NCBI RefSeq assembly: GCF_017573465.1 | Contig: NZ_JAGEPF010000008.1 | Span: 292,201-356,200 of the forward strand | Source of the DNA: Actinomadura violacea | GTDB taxonomy: Bacteria; Actinomycetota; Actinomycetes; Streptosporangiales; Streptosporangiaceae | Direction: 5' to 3' | Length of the DNA stretch: 64,000 bases | Shown: in pieces, positions 33,840 through 42,378 of the stretch | How the letters are laid out: every line of letters begins with the position of its first letter | Numbering within the stretch: the stretch's first letter is position 1 | Notes under the pieces: generated by a model | What the model was told of the DNA's origin: nothing | The model's database searches: none | What the model saw: the letters and a program-made list of their open reading frames with translations, nothing else | Position numbers and translations under genes: made by a program

Positions 33840-34431
33840 CACGCGCGTGGCGGGCGGCGGGCCCTACCTGCGCGAGACCGTCCGGACCGCCGTGAAGATC
33901 CTCATCGTGGGGCACTTCGCGGTCGGCAAGACCACCTACGTCGGGACGCTCTCGGAGATCCGGCCGCTGCGCACCGAGGAGCGGATGACGCAGGCCGGCG
34001 CCTCCGTCGACGACCTCGCCGGCGTCCGGGACAAGACGACGACCACCGTCGCGATGGACTTCGGCCGGCTGACGCTGAGCGACGACCTCGTCCTGTACCT
34101 GTTCGGCGCGCCCGGCCAGCAGCGCTTCACCCGGCTCTGGAACGACCTGGCGCGCGGCGCCCTCGGCGCGCTGATCCTGGTGGACACCGCGCGGCTGCAG
34201 GAGTCGTTCGCCGTCATGGACATCGTGGAGAAGCAGGGCCTGCCGTACGCGGTGGCGGTCAACCGGTTCGACGGGTCGCCGGAGTTCCCCGACGCCGAGG
34301 TGCGCGAGGCGCTCGACCTCGCCCCGTCGACGCCGCTGGTCACCTGCGACGCGCGGGACCGGGCGTCGTCCACGCACGCGCTGATCGCCCTCGTCGACCA
34401 CCTGCTCACCGCAGGCCAGGAGGCTCCGTGA
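33817..34431 (+). CDS. cvnD: Conservon Ras-like GTPase CvnD
   Basis: A 204-residue small GTPase. The P-loop is GHFAVGKTTY (near residue 32), the G3 region reads LFGAPGQQRF in place of the Ras DxxG, and VNRF takes the place of NKxD in G4, which is usual for this bacterial family. AGGAGGTG precedes ATG 33817. It should bind the roadblock and CvnA partners at the membrane. Confidence 0.92.
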   Translation: MDSAPASDTRVAGGGPYLRETVRTAVKILIVGHFAVGKTTYVGTLSEIRPLRTEERMTQAGASVDDLAGVRDKTTTTVAMDFGRLTLSDDLVLYLFGAPGQQRFTRLWNDLARGALGALILVDTARLQESFAVMDIVEKQGLPYAVAVNRFDGSPEFPDAEVREALDLAPSTPLVTCDARDRASSTHALIALVDHLLTAGQEAP

Positions 34432-35663
34432 CCGTCGACCAGACCCGCCCCATCGACGACGCCGACGGCAGCGCCGGCGGCGGCGCGCCCGAGCCCGGGC
34501 GGCTCTACGGCCCGGAGTTCGCCGCCGACCCCGGCCGCGTCTACGCCGCGCTGCGCGCGCACGGCGACCTCGCGCCCGTCGAGCTGTCGCCCGGCATCCC
34601 GGCGACGCTCGTCATCGGCTACGACGCGGCGCTGGAGGTCATGCGCGACCCCGGCCGGTTCCCGCGCGACGCGACCCGCTGGCAGCAGGGCGTCCCCGCC
34701 GACTGTCCCGTCCTGCCGCTGCTGATGTACCGGCCGAACACGCTGTCGGCCAACGGCCCGGTGCACGCCCGGCTCCGGTCGGTCATCACCGACAGCGTCG
34801 CCCGGGTCGACACCGGGGCGCTGCGCGGCCACGTCGAGGCGGCCGCGTCCCGGCTCGTCGACGCGTTCGCCGCCGACGGCGAGGCCGACCTCATCGGCCA
34901 GTACGCGCGGGTCCTGCCGCTGGTGGTGTTCAACGAGCTGTTCGGCTGCCCCGCCGAGATCGGCGACCGGCTCGTCCAGGGGATGAGCGGCATCTTCGAC
35001 GGGACGTCCGCCGAGGAGGCCAACGCGGTGCTGCACCGCGCGACCCGCGACCTGGTCGCGCACAAGCGCGCGAACCCGGGCGCGGACATGGCGTCCTGGA
35101 TGATCGGCCATCCGGCGGACCTCGACGACGACGAGATGGCCGAGCAGATCGCGCTGCTGCTCGGCGCCGGCACCGAGCCCGAGCAGAACCTCATCGCCAA
35201 CGGGCTGCGGCTGCTGCTGTCCGACGACCGGTTCGGCGGCGACCTGTCCGGCGGCAGCCTCCCCGTCGAGGACGCCCTCGACGAGGTCCTCTGGACCGAC
35301 CCGCCGATGGCGAACTTCGGCGCCACGTTCCCGCGCCAGGACGTCCACTTCCGCGGCCGCGTCCTGCCCGCCGACCAGCCCGTCGTCATCTCCTACGCCG
35401 CCGCCAACACCGACCCGTCGCGCACCGCGGCCGGACGGGTCGGCAACCGCGCGCACCTGGCGTTCGCCGCCGGGCCGCACACCTGCCCCGTGAAGGGGCA
35501 CGCGCGGCTCCTCGCGTCCGCCGCGATCGAGACGCTCCTCGACCGGCTGCCCGACATGGAACTGGCCGTCCCGGTGGACGAGCTGGAGTGGCGGCCCGGC
35601 CCGTTCCACCGGGCGCTCACCGCGCTGCCGGTCCGCTTCCCCCCGCAGGCGCCCCGCCCGTAG
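34428..35663 (+). CDS. cvnE: Conservon cytochrome P450 (CYP157-like), no ExxR
   Basis: A 411-residue P450. The haem-ligand Cys lies in AAGPHTCPVKGHA near residue 353. In the K-helix, where ExxR is expected, the sequence is DEVLWTDPP, with Trp replacing the Arg, as described for the CYP157 family found in streptomycete conservons. The I-helix reads GAGTEPEQN, without the usual acid-Thr pair. It may therefore be a sensor or scaffold, or work by a non-standard mechanism. GTG 34428 overlaps the GTPase stop. Its 3' end overlaps the convergent SPFH gene by 47 bases. Confidence 0.88.
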   Translation: MTVDQTRPIDDADGSAGGGAPEPGRLYGPEFAADPGRVYAALRAHGDLAPVELSPGIPATLVIGYDAALEVMRDPGRFPRDATRWQQGVPADCPVLPLLMYRPNTLSANGPVHARLRSVITDSVARVDTGALRGHVEAAASRLVDAFAADGEADLIGQYARVLPLVVFNELFGCPAEIGDRLVQGMSGIFDGTSAEEANAVLHRATRDLVAHKRANPGADMASWMIGHPADLDDDEMAEQIALLLGAGTEPEQNLIANGLRLLLSDDRFGGDLSGGSLPVEDALDEVLWTDPPMANFGATFPRQDVHFRGRVLPADQPVVISYAAANTDPSRTAAGRVGNRAHLAFAAGPHTCPVKGHARLLASAAIETLLDRLPDMELAVPVDELEWRPGPFHRALTALPVRFPPQAPRP

Positions 35664-37047
35664 CGGACGGGGCGTCGGCGGTGGCGGCGCGCAGGGCGCC
35701 GATCACCGCGGTGAGCTGCGTCAGCAGGCCCGCGACGCTCGTCTGGTCGGCGCCGTTGACGGTCACGGTGCGCAGCTCGTCCGGCTTCGGCAGCCGCTCC
35801 AGGATGTCGGGCAGCCGGGTGATGAGCCGCGCCTGGATCGCCGCGGGCGTCTGCCCGTTGTCCAGCGCGGCGCGGGCCCGGTCGCGCTCCAGGCCGAGCA
35901 GCGCCGTCTCGTGCTGGGACCGCGCCCGCGTCTCCTGGACCGCCAGCTCGCCCTCGATCCGCAGCAGGGTCAGCTCGTGGTCGCGCTCGATCCGCAGCCG
36001 GCCCGTCTCGGCCTCCTCCGCGTGCCGCTCCCGCTCCATCCGCAGCGCGTGCCGGGTCGTCTCGGTCTCCAGCTCGGCGACCTCGCGGGCGTCGTCGTGC
36101 TCGCGGCGGGTCCGGCGCTGCTTCTCGGCCGCCTCGGTGTCGAACCGCCGCGCCTCGTTGCGCGACCGCAGCTCCGCCAGCTCCCGCTCGTGCTCCAGCC
36201 GCTGCGTCTCCTTCACCCGCTCGGCCGCCATCTCGCGCTGCGCGACGGCCTCCTCCGCCTCCAGCTCCGCCAGCCGCGCGATCCGGCCCTGCTCGGCCCG
36301 GTACGGCTTCTGCAGGTTCTCCCACAGCCGCGACGAGCTGACCACGGCCTCCTTGATCTGCACGGTGACGATCCGCAGCCCGAGCCCCCGGTCGCTGTGG
36401 TCCTCGCCCTCGGCGACCGCGCGCAGCCGCGCCGTCAGCTCCTCGATGATCGGCTGCTTGTCGCTCAGCACGTCCCGCACGCCCATGCTGGAGACCTTGT
36501 CCTTGATCGCCGCTTCCGCCTGCTCGCGCAGCTGCAGGTTCACCACCCGCATCGGGTCCTGCGCGTCGCCGAAGTCGAGCTTGCGGTAGGCGGTCGCGAA
36601 GTCCTGGACGATCCACTGGACGTATCCCTGGACGAGCACGCCCTGCAGCTCGTTGCAGATGCAGTACGCGTTGATCAGGATCGTCTGCGTCGCGCCCGGC
36701 ACCACCAGGAACGAGTCCGTGGACGGGTTGAACCGGAACGACACCCCGAGCCCGATGTGCAGCGGCTCCGCGCGCCCCCGGCGGGTGTGCACGACGAAGG
36801 CGTTCGGCGGGACCAGCACGTTCTTCCAGCGCCAGAAGCCCTTGATGCGCACCTCGACCGGGCCCGTCTCGGCGGACTCGGCGGGCGCGGCGCCGAGCGC
36901 GCGGTCCCGCTTGGCCAGCGGCCCAGGCGGCGGCACCGCGCCGGGCGGCGCCGGGGCCGACCTGCGCGACCTCAGGTCGTCCTCCAAGACGGCCTGCTGC
37001 GCGACGACCTTCTCCAGATAGGTGTTGCCACCGTCGTTGGCGCTCAT
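35617..37047 (-). CDS. SPFH/band-7 domain protein with long coiled coil
   Basis: A 476-residue cytoplasmic protein. The SPFH domain covers residues about 70-260 (GVSFRFNPSTDSFLVVPGAT; LVQGYVQWIVQDF), followed by a charged coiled coil of about 150 residues (REMAAERVKETQRLEHEREL and similar) and a short C-terminal domain. Unlike flotillins it has no obvious membrane anchor. It overlaps the ADP-ribosylglycohydrolase gene by four bases (ATGA), so the two are co-translated. GAGGGG precedes ATG 37047. SPFH proteins scaffold membrane microdomains or large cages; the role here is unknown. Confidence 0.82.
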   Translation of the reverse strand: MSANDGGNTYLEKVVAQQAVLEDDLRSRRSAPAPPGAVPPPGPLAKRDRALGAAPAESAETGPVEVRIKGFWRWKNVLVPPNAFVVHTRRGRAEPLHIGLGVSFRFNPSTDSFLVVPGATQTILINAYCICNELQGVLVQGYVQWIVQDFATAYRKLDFGDAQDPMRVVNLQLREQAEAAIKDKVSSMGVRDVLSDKQPIIEELTARLRAVAEGEDHSDRGLGLRIVTVQIKEAVVSSSRLWENLQKPYRAEQGRIARLAELEAEEAVAQREMAAERVKETQRLEHERELAELRSRNEARRFDTEAAEKQRRTRREHDDAREVAELETETTRHALRMERERHAEEAETGRLRIERDHELTLLRIEGELAVQETRARSQHETALLGLERDRARAALDNGQTPAAIQARLITRLPDILERLPKPDELRTVTVNGADQTSVAGLLTQLTAVIGALRAATADAPSATGGAPAGGSGPAAR

Positions 37048-38330
37048 CGTCCCCTCACCGGATATCCGTAGGCGTCCTTCGGCGGGTTCGGGCCGAACTC
37101 GTCGGCGCACGAATCCGCGAGCATCCGCACCCCGTCGGCGACCTCCACGTCCGCCCGCCAGCGGGCCGGGAGCGCCTCGGCCCCGTACCGGGCGCCGACG
37201 AGGTTCCCGCAGATGGAGCCGGTGGAGTCGCTGTCGCCCGAATGGTTGACGGCCAGCAGCAGCCGGCGCGCCGCCGCGTTCTCAACGCCCTCGGCGTCCT
37301 CGGCGGGCATCGGGACGAGCGCCGCGTACACGCCGATGGCGAGCGCCTCCTCGCCGGTCCAGCCCGCGCCGAGCGACTCCACCCGCTCGGGCGCCGGCGG
37401 CCCGCCGCGCTCCGCCAGCTCCACGGCGGCGTCGAGGGCGGCGGACGTCTCGCCGTGCCCGCCCTGGCGTTCGAGGATCTCGCGGGCGATGCCGAGCGCC
37501 TCCGGCAGGTCGCCGCCGCGCAGCAGGACCCACACGGTCGCGGCGAGCACCCCCGCCGGGAGGTGGCCGCTCGGATGGCCGTGCGTGAGCGCCGCGGCGT
37601 CGCGGCCGATGTTGAACGCGGTCTCGGCGCCCCTGAGCGGCGGGAAGCCGCACGGCGCCGCCCGCACCACCCCGGCGCAGCCCTTGGAGTCGTTGATCGG
37701 CTCGGCGGTCGTCCCGAGCGGCCAGCCGGGCCGCCGGCGCGCGGCGGCCTTGTGCAGGGCGGCGATCGTGGTGCGTCCCGGCCCCCGGCGCGCCATCACC
37801 GCCGAGTGCGGCCACGGGATCCGGTACATGCCCATGATCCCCTGGTCGGGGATCCGCTCCCCCTGGCCCGTCAGCCAGGTCAGGTACGCCTCCTGGAGCA
37901 TGCCCATCGTCGCGCCGCCGATCCCCCGGTCCCGCGCCCGGAAGAAGCTCTCGACCAGCGCCTGCGCCGTGAACATCGCCAGCTGGGTGTCGTCGGTGAC
38001 CGCGCCGCGCCCGAAGCGCTCGTCGACGAAGCCGGTCACACCGTCCCGGCCGTGCCGGGCCCGGATCTGGCCGAGCGCCAGACCCTCCACGGGCGCGCCG
38101 AGCGCGTCACCGATCGCACCGCCGAGCAGGCACGCATGCAGCCGCTCCGGATCGGCGTACCCCCAGAAACGCGGCGGTGGAGGAGGCTCGGGCGGCGGGC
38201 CGGACGTCAGCAGCTCGGGCGGCAGCGGCGGCAGCGGCGACCATCCGGGCGGCGGCGTCCCGGGAGGCGGCGGAGGGACCGGCGGCTCGGGGGGCGGCGG
38301 AGGGACCGGCGGCTCGGGCGGCGGCGGCAT
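37044..38330 (-). CDS. ADP-ribosylglycohydrolase family protein
   Basis: A 428-residue protein. The first 55 residues are a Pro-rich, repeat-like tail (PPPPEPPVPPPPP), followed by an ADP-ribosylglycohydrolase domain: LGGAIGDALGAPVEG at the N-side, VTDDTQLAMF supplying metal-binding Thr-Asp-Asp, and NHSGDSDSTGSICGN near the C-terminus with the second metal-binding Asp pair. It should remove ADP-ribose from proteins or small molecules. The start ATG 38330 has no strong ribosome site; GTG 38339 is an alternative. It is the first gene of a pair with the SPFH protein. Confidence 0.87.
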   Translation of the reverse strand: MPPPPEPPVPPPPPEPPVPPPPPGTPPPGWSPLPPLPPELLTSGPPPEPPPPPRFWGYADPERLHACLLGGAIGDALGAPVEGLALGQIRARHGRDGVTGFVDERFGRGAVTDDTQLAMFTAQALVESFFRARDRGIGGATMGMLQEAYLTWLTGQGERIPDQGIMGMYRIPWPHSAVMARRGPGRTTIAALHKAAARRRPGWPLGTTAEPINDSKGCAGVVRAAPCGFPPLRGAETAFNIGRDAAALTHGHPSGHLPAGVLAATVWVLLRGGDLPEALGIAREILERQGGHGETSAALDAAVELAERGGPPAPERVESLGAGWTGEEALAIGVYAALVPMPAEDAEGVENAAARRLLLAVNHSGDSDSTGSICGNLVGARYGAEALPARWRADVEVADGVRMLADSCADEFGPNPPKDAYGYPVRGR

Positions 38331-38387
38331 GGCGGACACTTTAGTGCGCGGTGAACCTTGCGCCCCGGTACATGCGTATCTCCCGCC

Positions 38388-40187
38388 GTGGCAATGCGAC
38401 CGCGGCAGGCGCCCGCAACCGACCGGCCGGTCCTCGTGACGGCGGCGCTCGCGGTGTCCCTGCTCGTCCTCGCGCTGGTCGTGCGGCTCGGCGGCTCGCT
38501 CGGCGCCGCCGCCGCGCCCGGGCTGTCGGAGGCCGGCGCGCTGACCGAGACCGGCCTCACCGTCGCCAAGCTCGGCGTCAACATCGCGTCCACCGTGACG
38601 GTCGGCTGGCTGCTGGCCGCGGCCGTGTACGTCCCGGCGGCGGACGCGGCGAGCCGGTGCCTGCGGGCGGCGTCGCTGAGCGCGCAGGCCTGGGCGCTGT
38701 GCACGCTCGCGCTCGCGGCGTTCAGCGTGTCCGACCTGTTCGGGGTCGGGCTCGCCGGGATCACCCGCGGCATGCTGCGGACGTTCCTCCTCGACCTGCC
38801 GCAGGGCCGCGCGCTCGTCCTCGTCTTCGGGATCGCCGCCGCGCTCTGGTGGGCCGCGCGGCTGCGCGCCGCCGCCGGATACCTGCTGCTCGGCGCGCTC
38901 GCCGGGCTGATGCCGCCGCTGTTCACCGGCCACGCCGCGACCGGCTCCCACCACGCCCTCGCCGTCTACAGCCTCGCCGCCCACATCGCGGGCGCCTCGC
39001 TCTGGATCGGCGGGCTCGTGGCACTCGTCCTGCTCGCGCCCGACATCCGCGACCTGCTGCCCTCCGTCGTGGAGCGCTACAGCCGCCTCGCCCTCGTGGC
39101 GTTCGCCGTCGTCGGGACGAGCGGCGCGGTGAACGCGTGGGTGCGGCTCGGCGGCCTGCACCTCGGATCCCGCTACGGCGCGCTCGTGGCGGCGAAGGCC
39201 GTCGCGCTCGCCGCCCTCGGCGCCATGGGCTGGTGGCACCGCCGCAATACGATCCCCTCGCTGGCATCGGCGACCCGGCCGTTCGTGCGGCTCGGGTCAG
39301 CCGAGATCGTCGTGATGGCCGCGACGATGGCGCTGGCCACCGGCCTGTCACGGACGCCGCCGCCCGAGGTCGCGCCCGGCACCATCGACGCCGTGGCGCT
39401 GCGGCTCGGCTTCCCGCTGCCCGGCCCCGCCGACTTCGCCGCCTATATGACGCACTGGTGGATGGACCCGTTGTTCCTGGTGCTCGTCCTCACCGGGGCC
39501 GTCCTGTACGGGGTCGGGGTGGCACGGGCTGGGCACTGGCCCGTTCGCCGTAGCGTCGCATGGGCCGCCGGGTTGAGCGTCCTACTGTTCGCCATGGGCA
39601 GCGGCATCGCCCGCTACAGCATGGTCCTGTTCAGCGCCCACGCCTTGCAGCACGTACTGGTCGGAGTGGTCGCGCCGATACTGCTTCTGTATGGGCGTCC
39701 CTTGCGCCTCGCGCCTGCGGATTCGCTGTTCGACGCCATCGCGTGCAGCCGTGGTGTGCGGTTCCTCAGGGAACCGGTCGTGTCCTCGGCGCTGTTCCTT
39801 GCGAGCCTCTACGCGTACTACGTCTCGCCCCTGTTCGGTGCGTCGCTCGCCAACCACGCGCTCCACTCACTGGCGATGGCATGCTTCCTCGGCATCGGCC
39901 TGGCCTTCTTCGGCAGCGTGCGCGTACCGCTCGTCCTGCCGCCGCTGCTGGCCGCCGCCGGGATCGTCCTCATGCTGGACGGGACCGTCCTCGGCGGCGG
40001 CTGGTACGAAGGACTCGGACGCCACTGGGGCGCCACTCCCCTGCACGACCAGCACGCGGGCGCCGCGATCCTGTGGGCCGCCGCGACGCCCGCCGCACTT
40101 TTCCACCTCGTCCGGCTCCGGCTCACGCGGCAGCTCGAGCTCACACGGCGAGGACGATCTTCCCCGCCACCCGTCCCGTCTCGCTGA
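38388..40187 (+). CDS. CopD-CtaG fusion membrane protein
   Basis: A protein of about 599 residues with roughly 14 membrane segments. The N-terminal half matches CopD-like copper-uptake proteins (LFTGHAATGSHHALAVYS; SLWIGGLVALVLL), the C-terminal half the CtaG/Caa3_CtaG family (YMTHWWMDPLFLVLVL; MVLFSAHALQHVLVGVVAP; PLHDQHAGAAILWA). His-rich segments suit copper binding. It probably imports copper and helps assemble cytochrome oxidase. GTG 38388 or ATG 38394 are both possible starts and no ribosome site is clear. The 3' end overlaps the convergent reductase gene by 47 bases. Confidence 0.88.
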   Translation: MAMRPRQAPATDRPVLVTAALAVSLLVLALVVRLGGSLGAAAAPGLSEAGALTETGLTVAKLGVNIASTVTVGWLLAAAVYVPAADAASRCLRAASLSAQAWALCTLALAAFSVSDLFGVGLAGITRGMLRTFLLDLPQGRALVLVFGIAAALWWAARLRAAAGYLLLGALAGLMPPLFTGHAATGSHHALAVYSLAAHIAGASLWIGGLVALVLLAPDIRDLLPSVVERYSRLALVAFAVVGTSGAVNAWVRLGGLHLGSRYGALVAAKAVALAALGAMGWWHRRNTIPSLASATRPFVRLGSAEIVVMAATMALATGLSRTPPPEVAPGTIDAVALRLGFPLPGPADFAAYMTHWWMDPLFLVLVLTGAVLYGVGVARAGHWPVRRSVAWAAGLSVLLFAMGSGIARYSMVLFSAHALQHVLVGVVAPILLLYGRPLRLAPADSLFDAIACSRGVRFLREPVVSSALFLASLYAYYVSPLFGASLANHALHSLAMACFLGIGLAFFGSVRVPLVLPPLLAAAGIVLMLDGTVLGGGWYEGLGRHWGATPLHDQHAGAAILWAAATPAALFHLVRLRLTRQLELTRRGRSSPPPVPSR

Positions 40188-41061
40188 GCGCGTGCGCCTT
40201 CGCCGCGTCCTCCAGCGGCAGCACCTCGTCGACCACGGCCCGCACCCCGGCTCCCGCGAGCTCCGCCAGATCGGCGCCGGACGGCGCGAACCCGAACCCG
40301 GTGAACCGCAGGCCCGCCTCGTCCGCCAGCCGCCGCACCTCCGTCCGGTCGGGGCCGGTGCCGCGCACGTCGACGAGCAGCCCGCCGGGCTTCAGCGTCC
40401 GCAGCGACCGGGGCCCGTAGTCGCCGGCGATCGGGTCCAGGACCACGTCGACGTCCCGGACGGCCTCCGCGAAGTCCTCCACCGTGTAGTCGACCAGCTC
40501 ATCGGCGCCGAGCCCGCGCAGGAACGCGTGCTTGGCGGCCCGCGCCGTGCCGATCACGTACGCGCCGCGCGCCTTCGCGATCTGCACGGCCAGGTGACCG
40601 ACCCCGCCCCCCGCGGCGTGCACGAGCACCCGCTGCCCCGCGCTCACCCCGGCGACCCGGACGAGCGGCTGCCACGCCGTCAGCGCGGCGGTCGGCAGCG
40701 CCGCCGCGTGCACGAGGTCCAGCCCGTCCGGCACGTGCGCGAGCCGCTCCTGCGGAACCGCGACGAACTCGGCGTACGAACCGTCCGGCGGGGCCGTGTT
40801 GCCGAACACCGCGTCCCCCGGCCGGAACCCGGACACCCCGCCGCCGACGGCCTCGACCACGCCCGCCACGTCCAGCCCGAGCGTGAACGGCGGCTCCCCG
40901 AACCTGCGCACGGCCCCCGAACGGATCTTCCAGTCCGCCGGGTTCACCCCGGCCGCCGCGACCCGGACCAGCACCTCGCCCGGCCCCGCTTCCGGCCGCG
41001 GGACCTCGGCGACCTCCAGCACGTCCGGACCGCCCCACGCCCGCTGGATCACAGCACGCAT
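40141..41061 (-). CDS. NADP-dependent quinone-reductase-like MDR enzyme
   Basis: A 306-residue medium-chain dehydrogenase/reductase of the zinc-free quinone oxidoreductase branch. It has AGVNPADWKIRSG near residue 38, the cofactor motif AAGGGVGHLAVQIAKA near 145, and VDVVLDPIAGDYG. It reduces quinones or enones with NADPH. It is divergent from the HxlR gene, and HxlR-type regulators often control exactly such reductases in response to electrophiles or redox signals. Confidence 0.88.
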   Translation of the reverse strand: MRAVIQRAWGGPDVLEVAEVPRPEAGPGEVLVRVAAAGVNPADWKIRSGAVRRFGEPPFTLGLDVAGVVEAVGGGVSGFRPGDAVFGNTAPPDGSYAEFVAVPQERLAHVPDGLDLVHAAALPTAALTAWQPLVRVAGVSAGQRVLVHAAGGGVGHLAVQIAKARGAYVIGTARAAKHAFLRGLGADELVDYTVEDFAEAVRDVDVVLDPIAGDYGPRSLRTLKPGGLLVDVRGTGPDRTEVRRLADEAGLRFTGFGFAPSGADLAELAGAGVRAVVDEVLPLEDAAKAHALSETGRVAGKIVLAV

Positions 41062-41118
41062 CTCCGACACCCTCTCCCGCGGCCACCCGACCGCACGGCG
41101 TCCATGCTGGAGGAGATA

Positions 41119-41172
41119 GGTATCCATTGTGAAGAAGGCACCTGTTTGATATCCAGGTACCTTATGGATACC
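41119..41172. promoter_or_regulatory. HxlR operator region (nested dyads)
   Basis: GGTATCCAT (41119-41127) and ATGGATACC (41164-41172) are a perfect 9-base inverted repeat, the right arm covering the HxlR start codon. Between them AAGGCACCTG (41135-41144) and CAGGTACCTT (41154-41163) form a second 10-base dyad with one mismatch. The outer arms overlap both divergent promoters. Confidence 0.6.
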
Positions 41173-41613
41173 ACCCCCGCCGACCGCTGGCCCCTCACCA
41201 GCCGGCGCGACTGCCCGTCCCGCACGGTCATCGAGGTCCTCGCCAACAAGTGGACGCTCTACGTGCTCGCCGCCCTCCGCCACAGCGATGGCCCGATGCG
41301 CTTCAACGAGATGCGCCGCGCCCTCGACGGCATCACCCAGAAGATGCTCACCCAGACCCTGCGCGCCCTCGAACGCGACGGCCTGGTCAGCCGCGCCGTC
41401 TACCCGACCGTCCCGCCGCGCGTCGAGTACGCCCTCACCCCGCTCGGCACCGAGGCCGGCCGCCTCACCGGCGCCATCGCGGACTGGGCCGTCGCGCACG
41501 TGCCCGACATCTTCACCGCCCGGGAGTCGTTCGACTCCCGCCCCGAGCCCGCGCCGCTCGATCTTGACGCGCCGCTTGACCTTGACGCGCACGTCAAGGC
41601 TTACGGTCGCTGA
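41164..41613 (+). CDS. HxlR-family transcriptional regulator
   Basis: A 149-residue winged-helix regulator. The family pattern is visible: a conserved Cys near the N-terminus (RRDCPSRTVIEVLANKW), LRHSDGPMRFNEMRRAL and ITQKMLTQTLRALERDGLVSR. The single Cys at the start of the domain is the usual redox switch. It starts at ATG 41164, which is embedded in the operator and has no Shine-Dalgarno, so the mRNA is probably leaderless. The C-terminus is an unusual Asp/Leu repeat (LDLDAPLDLDA). It should repress itself and the divergent reductase. Confidence 0.87.
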   Translation: MDTTPADRWPLTSRRDCPSRTVIEVLANKWTLYVLAALRHSDGPMRFNEMRRALDGITQKMLTQTLRALERDGLVSRAVYPTVPPRVEYALTPLGTEAGRLTGAIADWAVAHVPDIFTARESFDSRPEPAPLDLDAPLDLDAHVKAYGR

Positions 41614-41636
41614 CGGCCACCGAAGGAGGGTCTGCG

Positions 41637-42131
41637 ATGCTGATCGGCGAGCTGGCCGAACGCGCCGGCGTCAGCACCCGCACGCTGCGCTTCTACGAGC
41701 AGCAGGGGCTGATCACCGCGCGCCGCGCGCCCAACGGCTACCGCCAGTACGACGAGTCCGACCTGCGGCTCGTCGCGCAGATCCGGTCGCTGCTCGCGGC
41801 GGGCTTCACGCTGGAGGACACCCGCCCGTTCATCGACTGCCTGCGCTCCGGCCACGCCACCGGCGACGCGTGCCCCGAGCCGGTCGCGGTCTACCGCCGC
41901 AAGCTCGCCGAGATCGACGCCGAGATCCGCACCCTCGTCCGGCGCCGTGCCGACGTGGCCGCCCAACTCGCCCGGGCCTGCCCGGGCTGCACCGTCCCCC
42001 AGGAGGCGACGAATGATCACGGTGACCAGCGCGACCTTCGACGAGCGGGTGCTGAACGCCCCGGGCCCCGTCCTGGTCGACTTCTGGGCCGACTGGTGCC
42101 CGCCGTGCAAGATGATCGCGCCGATCCTTGA
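41637..42131 (+). CDS. MerR-family regulator, 3' end likely frameshifted
   Basis: A 164-residue frame. Residues 1-70 form the MerR HTH (LIGELAERAGVSTRTLRFYEQ), followed by a short dimerisation helix and cysteines (DCLRSGHATGDACPEP; ACPGC). MerR proteins of this type pair with thioredoxin genes. As sequenced it reads 119 bases into the thioredoxin gene in the wrong frame. One extra C in the C5 run at 41996-42000 would instead end it at the TGA overlapping the thioredoxin ATG, giving about 126 residues. A sequencing error, a mutation or programmed slippage are all possible. The regulatory domain itself is intact. Confidence 0.75.
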   Translation: MLIGELAERAGVSTRTLRFYEQQGLITARRAPNGYRQYDESDLRLVAQIRSLLAAGFTLEDTRPFIDCLRSGHATGDACPEPVAVYRRKLAEIDAEIRTLVRRRADVAAQLARACPGCTVPQEATNDHGDQRDLRRAGAERPGPRPGRLLGRLVPAVQDDRADP

Positions 42132-42327
42132 GCAGCTCGACGCCGAACTCGGCGACCGCCTCACCATCGCCTCGCTCAACGGCGACGAGAACCCCGACAT
42201 CGCCGCCCGCTACGGCGTCCTCGGCTTCCCCACGCTGACCCTCTACAAGGACGGCGAGGTCGTCCACCAGATGGTCGGCGCCAAGCCGAAGCGCCACCTG
42301 CTCGCCGCCCTCACCCCGCACCTGTGA
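42013..42327 (+). CDS. trxA: Thioredoxin
   Basis: A 104-residue thioredoxin with the active site WCPPCK (Cys29 and Cys32), in place of the commoner WCGPC, and the cis-Pro loop GVLGFPTLTLYKDG. It reduces protein disulfides with thioredoxin reductase. AGGAGG (42001-42006) lies six bases before ATG 42013. It is probably co-regulated with the upstream MerR gene; a Pro in the CxxC motif usually makes the disulfide slightly more reducing or less reactive than in canonical Trx. Confidence 0.93.
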   Translation: MITVTSATFDERVLNAPGPVLVDFWADWCPPCKMIAPILEQLDAELGDRLTIASLNGDENPDIAARYGVLGFPTLTLYKDGEVVHQMVGAKPKRHLLAALTPHL

Positions 42328-42340
42328 CCCACCGGCCCGG

Positions 42341-42371
42341 CCGCCGCCGGGACACCTCGTCCCGGCGGCGG
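42341..42371. terminator. Bidirectional terminator between trxA and secY
   Basis: A perfect 13-base stem (42341-42353 with 42359-42371) and five-base loop sit between two convergent genes, ending seven bases before the secY stop. Confidence 0.75.
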
Positions 42372-42378
42372 ACCGCGG

